Shown here piece by piece: positions 1 to 11,000 of a stretch of DNA of 64,000 nt. The DNA lies in the NCBI GenBank assembly GCA_034509425.1, contig JAVTVJ010000296.1, forward strand, positions 1,798,001 to 1,862,000, written 5' to 3'. Within the stretch, counting starts at the first letter, position 1. Each line of letters starts with the position of its first letter. The translations under genes were made by a program, and so were the position numbers. Source of the DNA: Eopsaltria australis (lineage: Eukaryota > Chordata > Aves > Passeriformes > Petroicidae). Below the pieces are notes generated by a model that was given only the letters and a program-made list of their open reading frames with translations, made no database searches and was not told the DNA's origin.

Positions 1-2230
1 ATTGAAGGAGAGACATCTGCTCTGCTCTGTGCTGGTCTCCTGCAAGCCTGCCCTGCTGGAGTGACCGTAACAGGCTGGGGCTCCTTCTGGGCTGGCTTTT
101 GTTGGGCCCCCCAAGAGCTGATCTCAAACAAGTCTCCAGAATTCAGAGGGGTTAATGGTTTAATAGCTACTGTGAGTGCTAATTGTGTGGAGCAGGGATG
201 TAGCCTGGCTCAAAAAGATCCAACTGAGACTGCTTCAGCTGGTGACCAATTTATATTTATTGTCCCTCAGCTTCCTGACTTCCCCACCGAGGTAGATGGT
301 TCTTATTCTTGTGGGTAGCTCCTGGAGATGCCCAGTTTTGGCCCCTGTTTTCAGCCTAGCCAGTCCTTTGTGTTATTTTCCAGCCTGCCAGGTGTTAAAA
401 GAAAAGTTATTATTTTCCATGCTAAAGATAAAGCTCCCTGGCTGCCTGCAGTTGCGCTGCCTTTGCGGCTGGAGGAACTGCATCTCCTGGGATTTGTTGT
501 TATTAAGTGCAGGGGAAGTAGCTGGGCACTGTCTCTTGCCCTCAGTGTGTGCTTCCTATTGGAAGCAGGGATTAGTTTTCCACTGAGAGCCTGGCCGGTG
601 CTTGGCAGCTGCCTCCAGGGCTTCAACTCTGAGGATGCCAGGTGAAATGTGGGGACAGGGAGTTCCTGCAGCATGAAATATTGAGTTAGTGCCTTCAGGC
701 TGGTAAGGGAAAAGCTTAGGCTTACTACAGAGGAGATGCTTGGGCAGGGCAGTGTGCTCCAGCCTGGCTGGGGCTGGAGAGCAGGCTGGCTACAAAAATA
801 GCCAGGTGGGAGGATAAATAAATGTACAACTCAGTGCAGCTTGAGGAGCAAACTGCTCTGCAGCCAGGTACCTGCAGCTTCTGCATTCAGTGCAAGTGCT
901 ACAGCAAGGTGTCAAACTCTGCTTAAGGAGATAGCCAGGTCACTGCTGTTCATACACTCTCTAATCCAGCCTCTTCCTAAAGCTAAGCAGATCTTAAGCC
1001 CTGACTAATCTTCTTTGAAGTGTGAACCTGTGCCATGATCCTGCGGCAAGCTCTGTGCCACGATCTCCTGCTTTCACTGAGTGTGAAGGTCTGGGTTAGC
1101 TTGCATCTGGTTGTTGTGGATTTCCTGAGCAAATAACTCTCCAATATGGTTTTTGTCCTGTAGGAATGTAGGATTATGGACAGCAGGGCTTTTCAGGCTG
1201 GGAGAAACAATATGAAGCTGCCCAGAGGACTCTAGGAACTCTTTTATCAGGCTGGTACTGAGTTGCCCACATTAAGGAGGAAAGGTTCTAGTGAAGATGG
1301 AGTAACCTTGTTGGGAGGAGGTGAACATTTCAGTTCTGCTAAACTACATCCTGGATGTCTTGGGCTATTTGAGAGCCTAGAGCTGGAAAGCTACAAATGA
1401 TCTGTACAGATGTGGATATACATCTGTATAATGTATATGACTGCAAGAGAAGTGATTTTCAAGTGCAGCTGGAGTTCTTTTTGTGTTTAGGCACTGCTGA
1501 AAGCATTTGTGCCGCCTGAAGGCTCCTGACCTCTTGAGAAGCTGTATTTAGAGCCCAACTATTTTTTAAATAGAAAAAAGTCCCCAACTTCTTGATGTTT
1601 CAATGTCTGTTCTTAACAGGCACTTGCTAAAGGGGTGTGAGGTGAACGTGATTTATATTCAGCTGCATGGCAAGGCAGATGCATGCAGTTAGGCACTAAC
1701 AATTTAACTTGCATAATATATTCTTAGTGCTTTTTAATTACAAAAGTGCATAAAGAATTAGCCTGGAAGAAGAGCTAAATATTGTCAGTTTTCAGCTATT
1801 TTTTGATGAGGGAATAGAGAAAATAGATGTGTGGCTGCTCATCCTTCAGAGATGAAAGATGCTAAAAATGAAGTTGAAGGTGTCTAGGCTAGTGAAGAGC
1901 TTTTTTGGTGGCTTCTGCTTGTCCCTGAGCACCTGGTGCATGTGTGTGGCCTGTGATGGGGAATTATTCCAGCAGCTCAAACTGCTGGGATGAGGCTTCA
2001 GGGAGGATGGAAAAAGTGACTCAGTGTGCCCTGAAGGCTTGGGCAGATGCTGGAGCCTGCAGTGGTTGACTCTGAGCTGTGCTGCTGCGTTCTGTGGGTA
2101 CAAATGCAGATAATGCTCCTGTGTGTGCTGTTTGGGTGGGGAAATGAGAGCTGTGGCAAGTTCAGGGATTTTTCCTGGTGCCCATGAGCAGCAGGACTGC
2201 AGAGGGTGACCATTGCTGCTCTTTGGAAGG

Positions 2231-2316
2231 CTGAGGGGTGGTTCTGACAGCCCTAACCTCTTTCCTTACTGATATTTGTAAGTCCTGCAGCCCAAAGGTA
2301 GGAGCAGTTCACCTGT
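2231..2316 (-). repeat. Segment shared with 31284-31368, next to a CR1 3' end
   Basis: The stretch from GACAGCCCTAACCTCTTTCC through GAGCAGTTC matches 31284-31368 at roughly 80 percent by eye. In both places it directly abuts the 3' end of a minus-strand CR1. It does not resemble the usual CR1 3' tail. Confidence 0.75.
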
Positions 2317-2780
2317 GAATGATAAAATCTCACCTCATTCCACCCCCTGCTGTGGGCAGGGACACTTTCCACTATCCCAGGTTGCTCCAAGCTCCATCCA
2401 GCCTGGCCTTGGGCACTTCCAGGGATCCAGGGGCAGCCGCAGCTTCCCTGGGCACCCTGTGCTGGGGCCATCCCAACCCTCAGTCAAAAATTTATGTGTA
2501 ATATCTAAACCTTCTCTTGGTCAGGTGAAAGCCATTCCTCCTTGCTCTGTCACTCCATGCCCTTGTTCAGATTTCTTCTCCAGCTCTCTTGGAGCTATTT
2601 TAGGCACTGGAAGGTGCTCCAATGTGTCCCTGGAGCCTTCTTTTCTCCAGCTTCCATCTCACTCAGCCTGTGTCCATAGCAGAGGTGTTCCAGCCCTGTG
2701 ACTAACTTGGTGACCCTTCTTTGGGCTTATCCTAACAGATCCAGGTCCTTCTCCTGTTGTGGGTCCCAGAACTGGAGGAA
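2317..2780 (-). mobile_element. CR1 LINE 3' fragment
   Basis: On the plus strand it reads as reverse-complement CR1: a degraded ATTCCACCCCCTGC start, then CAGGTTGCTCCAAGC, CCAGCCTGGCC, and a block ending near CAGAACTGG. About 460 bp of 3' CR1 is retained, mostly untranslated and terminal sequence. It is 5' truncated as usual for CR1. Confidence 0.85.
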
Positions 2781-3747
2781 CACATGGGAGAAAACACATG
2801 AGGCTGCTGATGGCTGGAGGCTCTTGCAGGAGGGCTTGACTGTGCCTCCTGGAGCTGAGAGGAGGAGCACCACTCCACATCTGCTGAGTGACAGAGGGAT
2901 GGATGTTTGCTGTGGGCATGGCACTGGTGTGACCCATGAGCGGAGCCTGGATGGGATGATCTGCTCTGGAGTGCTGGAGTAGCAATCCCAGGACTGAGGC
3001 ACGTGCCAAGGGAGGTGTCTAGGAGCTGAGGCTGTGTGTGCCTGGAGGCAGCAGAGCTTGCCAAGGGCAGGCTGTCAGCTGGCTGGAGCTCTGCTGGGCT
3101 ACAGGTTCAGGGCTCTCTTGGAAACTCTTGGCTCTCACAGAGATTCTGGACATGAAACTTTCTGGAAGTGCCTCGGTGGTGCAGTGCAGCACGGGCGCTG
3201 TGCTATTGCAGCACTGCTGCTGCCTGGGCTCTGGCTTCCCCTGTGGGGTCAGGGACCTCAGCCAGGACATGGTGGAGCCCTAAAGTCTCCTGTTGTGGCT
3301 CTGGTGCTGCTTTGTCCCCCACAGACCCACCTTGTTCTCTGTGCAGGTTCCTTGGTCTCCTCCTGTGCCCATGCACAGAACAGGGCTGGCCATAAGGAAG
3401 CTGAGACTTCATGCCTGACAAGCATCATTTTTTGGACTTGATTCAGGGCAAACAGGTGGATCCACAGCATTGCTTGCAGGTCTGATGCCTGCTGGGTGGA
3501 ACACAGCATTCTGCTGCTGGGATGAGAGTTGGGCAAGGTCTGTCCTGGGCTTCAGGTCAACTTTTGGTCTTGTCTGGCATCTTCAGGTAGGGTAGGAACA
3601 GAAAACAGATGGAGAAATTAATTGCTTGGGATGTGTAGGAGGGGTCTGCTCACAACTGGCCATGGACTTGGTCTCCCAGTTATTGAAGGCTCTGGATCCA
3701 TGAGTGGTTAAGGTTATGTGTAATCTTGGCTCTTTTTCCCTTTCTAG

Positions 3748-5098
3748 GCCTTGCACTCTGGATTTGTGAGCCTTGCAGGCTTCTGGACACACCTCCCCTC
3801 AGCCATGAGGAGATCAATGGGATTTAACATCTGCGTGGCCACCTGCAGCATTCTGCTCCTGTCCTGCAGCCTGCCATGCCTCGCTCAGCCTCTGGAGGAG
3901 AGGGATGTGACAGAGGACCAGAATGGGTTGGAAGATGAAAGGACAGCCATGGTGGACTTGAAAAACAACCCGGGCCCTTCTGAGCAGACAGTTTCTGAAG
4001 AGCCATGTGCGGTGTCAGCAAAGCCCTCTGCAGCACCCTTAGATGGAGCTTTCACTGCAGCAGAAGTGCTTCCTGCCAGCCCCAGCAGCCAAGTCCTGGG
4101 GGGTCACCCCTCTGCTGGGGCACTGCCTGAGGAGGAGCTGGCTCCCACAGAGTCACAGCTGCATGAAGATGAAGCACTCAAGGCCATGCTGACCACAGCA
4201 GTGACCACGCTGAGCCCTCCAGTCCAGGAGGAGTCTGGTGGCCCCGTTGGTGAGGCCACCACAGAGGGTGGTGTGGCAGTGGAGCCTGGCTTTACCAGCC
4301 CCTCAGCAAACCCCCTTCCTGGGACCACTGAGGAAGAGGAAGCAGAGAGCAGCTCACAGCCCTCAGCTGCACCCCAGCCCACACTGAGCCCCAGCTCTCC
4401 CGGCTCTTGGGAAGCACCAAGTGACCGCCCTGTGATCCCAACTGCCCAGGCTGCAGGAGCGACCTCTGAGCTGGGAGTGCTGAGAGCACGCACAGGGAGC
4501 CCTCTGAAATCCCTGGCTCCACCAACATCTGTGGCTGCCAAACGTCCCCTGGTGGTGACTGAGGTGGTGACTGAGGCCTCCCTTCACCCAGGGGCAGGGA
4601 CAGGTGTCACACAGCAAGAGCTGCCCACCACGGCTGACACTGTCACCATCCCCGCCATGGACACAGTGCCACCTGACTGGGATGACACAAAGCTGGGGGA
4701 CATCAGTCAAGGGGGAAGCATGTCTCATGAGGTGACAGAGGAGCTGGGGACAACAGAACCATCCCAGACTGCCCAGGAAGGTGTGGGGGAGGAAGAGGAT
4801 GCCACAAGAGCTGTGCCCTCCCCAGTGTCCCCTCCACCAGTGCCTGAGCTTGCCAAGGAGAGCAACTGCACTGAGCCAGTGCAAGAGGAGGAATTGCCTG
4901 CAACTTCCACAGGCAGCAGTGATGCTTTCCACACTGGGAACCTGTCAGATGCTGGCACAGCTGATCTTGGCTCGCTGGAAAACATAAGTGCAGTCACAGC
5001 AGAGGAGGAGAAAAGCATCCCTCCGTCACAGCCGGAGGCTGCTGTGGTGACAGATACCCAGCCTGAGCTCTCTCCTACTCTGGAGAGTTCATGGAAAG
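3748..5098 (+). CDS. ARMH4: ARMH4 exon 2: end of 5' UTR, start codon, signal peptide and most of the ectodomain
   Basis: A pyrimidine-rich acceptor ends at AG 3746-3747. The first 57 nt are 5' UTR, then ATG at 3805 with G at -3. Residues 1-27 form a signal peptide: basic MRRS, a hydrophobic Cys/Leu-rich core, and likely cleavage after C-L-A27. A second in-frame ATG at residue 5 could also serve. Residues 28-431 are rich in Glu, Ser, Thr, Pro and Ala, like a mucin-type stalk, with sequons N354 (NCT), N379 (NLS) and N393 (NIS). A small internal duplication gives VVTEVVTEA near residues 250-258. The donor is AAAG|GTAAAA at 5098/5099, phase 1. The reading frame extends upstream to a TTG at 3751, but that lies in the 5' UTR and is not a start. 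Confidence 0.94.
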
Positions 5099-8000
5099 GT
5101 AAAACTTGCCTGATACAGACACTTGCCTCTCAGTGTGGGTTTAGGAGGGATGCTCTTGGAGATCTGTGCTTCATTTCTGGGACTTACAGTGAGCTGTGCC
5201 AGCAGCCTGTGAGCCACTGATGTCTGAAATGCTTTTACAAGGGTGCTCGGGTCAAGAGGTCTGTTCAGGGAGCTGCTGGCCCTTGTAACAGAAACTCCTG
5301 GTGGTGTTCCTCACCCCACAGTGAAGCTGTGACCAGGCTGTGGCTGTCCAGTGCTTGTCCCAACTCTTACCTGCAGCTGGAACTCCTCCTTCTGGACAGC
5401 CTGCCACAGGCTGATGGTGTCACCTTGCCCTGTACTTACCTCCAGAGATGGCACCTTCAGCCTCATGACAGTGTTCCTACTTAGTGTTTAAAATATAAAG
5501 GAAATGCTAAAAAAAAAAAAAAGTCTGGTCAGGTGTTGGGCAATGTCATATTTCTAGGTTGATGAGGATTTTTTAATTGCTGGGTGTCTTTATTCTTCCC
5601 TCTTTGGCTGCAGATGCAAAAGGATGATTTCCCTTCCCTGCATCCAAAAGACCTAATTTTTGCTGTAAAAGAAAGGAAGCTAATTGCAGGCTGGTGCTGA
5701 AACCTGACTGATTAATTTCTGGATTAATTTATAAGCACTTGACTTGTCAGCAGGTTCCCTCTCTGCTGTTTCCCAGATGTTGGGGAAACAATGCTGTCAA
5801 TAAGACTTGGACAACAAAAATAAACCCTCCTGCATAGCTGAGGTTTCAAGGGGAGCTGGGCACTGAAAGCTGCCCTGATGATGCTTGGCTGGACCTGCTG
5901 CTACTGTGGCTCTGGGATTGTTAATGCATGGAGTTATATTCATTTATATTCCTTCAGATGTGTGCTTGTTGCTGTCAGCTGTCCTGTGAGTCTGTCCTGA
6001 CACTTGTTCTTGCTGTAGGTGTTACTCAGGAGGTGACAGCAGCTGCCCAGGAGGCTGATGCTGCTGTGTCAGCTGTGACAGAGGTGCCTGGTGCCACACA
6101 GGGAGCAGGGGCTGCCAGCTTTCCTCAGGAGAACAGTGGGGAGGACACCCAGATGCTGACAGCTCCAGGTGCCACTGAGGTGCTGGTGGCAGCTGGTGCT
6201 TCCTCCACAGTGAGCCCTGTGGGTGCAGAAGGTAGGACTCTGCTTCAGGGACTCACTTCCACATGAGATGAAAACTGAAACCAGTGTCAGTGCCTGGACA
6301 CTCCAGTCTCAGCACAACATCCTTATTTAAGTGACTTTTTTTGCTGGCCTTCTTCACTCTGCCTCCAAACCTGGGCTCCCACTGTTTTCTGTTCATGCTG
6401 TGAGATCCACCACATTGAAGTTTGCCAGCATATGGATTTTTTTTCCCCCAAATAAGTGCAGTAGAGGTTGAAAAAAAAAAATGCCCCAAACCAAACAAAC
6501 CCCCGTATCTGTCTTTGCTAGCAAGCTGCCTTTAGCCTTAGACACTTAATTTTTTATTTATGGAGGAGAGTTTCTTACTTCTGGAACCCAAGTCACAGAT
6601 TGCTGATGCTCAGTCCAGAGGATGCAAATGTTTCATTAGGGCTACATGGGGGCCATTGAAGGGGGAAAGACACCCTCCTGCAGGAGCATGGCAAGCCCTT
6701 GGGTGTGGAAGCCTGCACTGATATTCACTTCCACTGAGGCATGGGGGGTTGTTCTCAGGTTGATGGAGCTCACACAGAAATGCTTGATGCAGTCATGTTC
6801 ATGCAGCTGCTGCCTGCTGGCTCAGTGTCACCTTGGCAGGTACATGTAGGAGCCTGTCTTCCTGACAGGAGTGCAGCAAGGGTTCCCTCAGCATGAGGCT
6901 GACTTTGAGCTGGAGTGTATTTCTGTGGTAGTGGGGGCCATTGTAATGAAAATGCTGCTGGGCAGCTTTTCTGGTGGTTCTTACATTGCAGGGCATCAAA
7001 AGAAAAAAGCTGTTTGCATTGTGTGTCTAAATCTAGGGTCCCTTTGTAAGGGGGAGAAGGTTCTGGCAGTTTCCACAAATTGAATTTGCTTCTGGGATTT
7101 AATTATAAATCCAACCAACTTTTGTCTTTGTAATGAGCTATTAGATCTGTCACTTTGCTCAGTTCTCGGCTGGTGTCTTGGTGCTCTGATCTCCCAAGGG
7201 TGTGGTGCAGAGTGGTCCTCAAAGCAAAGGAATTAAAACCTTTAAGGGTTCCCCCCTCGTTAAGGGGAACCTCCTTTGCTGGCTGCCCTTGAGGAGAAAG
7301 CTTCACTACAGCAGAGTCACATCGCAAAGCAAGCAAAAGTTTAGTGGCTTCCTTTGAGTTAAATTTTCATTAGGGAGTTTCTTGGGTTTTAAAAAAAATA
7401 TCATTGTGCTGAATTGTTGCTGTTTGCTGTCACCTGTAGATCTCACAGATGGGATCCTGGTCACCAGTGAGAAGGCTGTTCCAGCCCCTGCTGGGATGTC
7501 TTCTACCCCACCTGGACAGACAGAGGAGCCATCCAGCAGAACTGTGGTCCTGGTAACTCCAGCATCAGTGGCCTCCTCTGTCAGGAGAACAGCTCTTCCC
7601 TCTGTGAGGAGGATCAGCACGGCTGTGACCTACGGGCTGGACCGCCTGGAGTCAGAAGGTACCCCTGAGGCTGAGGGGCAGGGGGCCTCCTGTGGAGTGC
7701 CACACCTGCCCTGACAGCCCTCTCTTTGCCTGTTTCCCTCACACCTATGTGCACATGTTCCCAATAAAGTTGTTGGATTAACCTGTCCTCTCCCAGGAGG
7801 CACAGGAAGCAAGCAATGAGCAGTGTTCTGGAAGATGCCTGAAATTCCAGTGGCTGTGGTGGATGGGAGTGGGTTTTTTCCTGAAATTCCAGTGGCTGTG
7901 GTGGAAGAGATGGGTTTTTTCCTGAAATTCCAGGGGAAGGGGTGGGTTTTTTCCTGGCTAGGGAGCAGCAGTGGTGTTGCTGTTGCAGCAGGGTCTGGCT

Positions 8001-11000
8001 CTGCACACCTGTAGTGCTGGTGTGTGCATCCACTGCAGAGCCTCTGTGCCAGGGAACTCCCACCAAGGGGTGAAGCAGATCCTGCCCTGGGGCTGGTCTG
8101 CAACTCTGATCTGCCTTCTGTTCAGCTCACCCACAATTTTCCTGCAGAGAACTGTTCCTTGCTCTTTTTCCGACTTGAGCTCCTCTCTGCTTGCTCATCC
8201 ATCCAGTTCTGTGCTCCAGTGTCTGGACTGAAACCACCTGGCAGGAATTAATCTTTCTGCCTGTTTTTGCTCCCCTTCCTTTATCTTGACCTTCTCTTGC
8301 CTTAGTATTTTACTGCAAAGGTTGGCAGCTCTCCAGGGGTGGCACTGCCAGATGGTATTTCTCCTCTGAGTAGAGCTGGGGTGCTACAGACAGCAGCTCC
8401 ATCAGCATCTTTCCTCTGCAGGAAGCAATAATTCTCACTCCTGTTAAGTTTAGAGGGCAGCAGAAGCTGGGAGTCTTCCCCATTGCATGTGCCTGGCTTG
8501 CTGCTGGCTTTGAAGCCTTTCCTGAAGCTCCCTGGGACTCCAGCTGCAGCATTCTCCCCTTGCCAGGATGAATCTTGGATGTCTCTGGCAAGGCAAGGAT
8601 GTGGCGCTGACGGGAGAGTGGCAGCAGGGGAAGGAAAGGTCGTGTGTGTAGGGAAAAGCTGATCTTTCAGGCTGGGAAATAAGGTGTCTGCTTAGCAAGA
8701 GCAGTGTGATTCAGGAGGCTAAAGTGTTTTATAGCCCTCTGGGATCTCCTTTAGAAGCCTGGGTTTCTGCATGGGAAGATAAGAGGGATTTCAGTTTCAG
8801 CTGAGCATCGCTCTCTCTCTATTTAATGAGACTTTCTGCACAGCCATTTAAAAAAAGAATCTTTCTGCTCCAGTACAGGACTGATGCAACTTTCTTGGAT
8901 TCCTACTGCACTCTGTTTTCTCTGCTCTGGGCCCCTCTAAAGGTAAATGTGGGCTGTAGCTGGGACCAGGTGCCCTCAATGATGAGGACTCAAGTGGAAA
9001 TGTGGGTTTCTTGGCTCTGCAGGTGCCTGTTCTCCAGGGCTCTTTGTGCTGTGTGGATTTGACAACTGGCACAGCTTTTGTGATCTAAATCTCTTCTGCT
9101 CAACCTGAAACTTTGTGCGGGGAGGCAGAAGGTTCCCTGGTGCTGGGGGTCATGAATCCACATCTTGTAAAATGGTACAATTACAGTTATCATTTGGGGA
9201 AAGGCTTTCTGCCTGGGGATGGTGCTGCCCCAGTTAAACACAAAGGAAGGTTTTTGAATTACTGCCCTGCTCTCTTAACATCTTTTTCTGCTTAATGGCA
9301 ATTGAGGTGTATCACATCCTCATGATGGAGTGGCATTTGGAAGCTTGGTTCCCAAAATTACAGTTCCTGGTGTTTACTCTCAGAATATCTGGATGCTGCC
9401 AAATCCAGGATGTTTGGGGGTGTTTTCTTTTCAAGCTACACTAAGCTCCAGCCCGGGATACTCAGGTTTTTGGGAGATGCTGTTGCAGGCACATGCTGGG
9501 GTCCCTAATGAGGGCTCTTGGCCCTTTGGGGAGAGGCAGTGCCTGGCTCTCTGTTGGCAGAAGTGCAAGGAGCTGAGTGAGCTCTGCTGCCTTCACTGGG
9601 GTCCTGCTGACCTGCCTCACTGAAGGCCTGGCTCATCATTAAATACAAACCCCTGCTGCTCAGCTCTCTCTGCTTCTTGGGGACCATCTGTGCCAACCTG
9701 CCTGTGCTTAATTGCATCTGTAGATTCACCTGCCTGGCTTGGATGCAAAACTGTTTTAAAAACCAAATTGCACAGGCAAAATGAAAATATGTCTGGATGA
9801 GTTTAGCCTCCTCTCTCTGGTGGACTCTGGAGGGATGAGCTGGGTAACAAATGTCCTCCTGCCTTGGCTCTGTGGTGAGGCTGGTTCTCCTTGCCCTTCC
9901 TAGTCAGAGAAATCCTATAAAGGGATTATAGGATATGGGGACAGGACACAGCAGAGGATGAGGCTTGCTTGTCTGGGGGAATTGATTATGTATTTTGTCT
10001 CTGTGCCTAGAATTTGTATGTCTCTCTAGCAAGCTGAGCACTGCAGCTCTCTCTGTAGGGCTTCTAGGTACAAAGAGCTTCTGGTTCAGCTGCCTTGCTC
10101 AGAGCCACTGTTTGAGCCTCCCAACACCCTTCAAAAAGTGACTCTTTGGGGAGGAACCACATTCCTTTTTGACTCTATTCCTGTGCTGTAGCATCTGCCA
10201 TGGTAGGTGTTGGCAGAGGTGGCTGCACATGCCCAGCATGGCAGCATTTGGCAGCTGGGACTTTCTGAAGTGGCAGGACATGTGCCATGCTCCCTCTTTT
10301 GCAAAATCCTTGCATTTTCCAGCTGAAACCTGCTGGATAGGGCACACCAGGCTCTGGTCCTGCTGCTGTGGGTGAGGCTGAGTCTGTCTCTGGCCCTGCA
10401 GACTCAAGGTTTGGTTCCCTTGTGTGCCACCACCCTGCCTGGACACCAGAGAATTGTGGAATCACAAGGGGCTGGGATGGAAATGACCTCGCAGGACCCT
10501 CTCATCCCAACCCCCTGCCATGGGCAGGGACACCTTCCACTATCCCAGGTTGCTCCAAGCCCTATCCAGCCTGGTCTGGAACACTGCCAGGGATCCAGGG
10601 GCAGCCACAGCTTCTGTGGGCACCCTGTGCCAGGGTCTCACCACCCTCAAAGGGGTGAATTTCTTCTTGCAGTCCAATCTCCCTGCTGGGAGTGAGCTGC
10701 TCACACAGCTCAGGGGTCAGGAGAGCTGTGCTGAAAGCAGGAGCTGCTGTGCCTGTTGTGTGGTGTCAGGAACACTCAACAGCTCTGAAAATGGGAGACT
10801 TAAAATCGGTTGCTCCACAGGAGGGGGCCTTAACCAAGTAGCTCTTGAGTGTGGAGTGTTCCCAATTAATTAGGATGGCTCTCAGCTGGCAGAATTTGGA
10901 GTTTCATGTGCATTTGCAGCCTGCTGTGAAGTATTTTGTGTACCATAAAACAGCTTAGGTTGGAAAAGACCTTTGGGATCGAGTCCAACCTTTGGCCAAA

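Larger units (their letters stand above)
1..3747 (+). other. Sequence upstream of ARMH4 exon 2, probably intron 1
   Basis: No CpG-rich promoter or first exon is seen, and a good acceptor ends at 3747, so this is best read as intron 1 of ARMH4. Apart from the CR1 copy and its flank at 2231-2780 it looks unique. Open frames such as 296-586 and 2659-3009 lack homology I recognise and overlap each other in several frames. Confidence 0.7.

Noticed and set aside
3751..3804. In-frame TTG at 3751 as the ARMH4 start
   Set aside because: It would add 18 residues before the signal peptide and uses a rare start codon. ATG 3805 has a purine at -3 and gives a normal signal peptide.
4363..4932. 189-codon minus-strand open frame inside ARMH4 exon 2
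   Set aside because: It is the shadow of a GC-rich, stop-poor coding exon. The plus strand has a signal peptide, correct splice sites and phase continuity.
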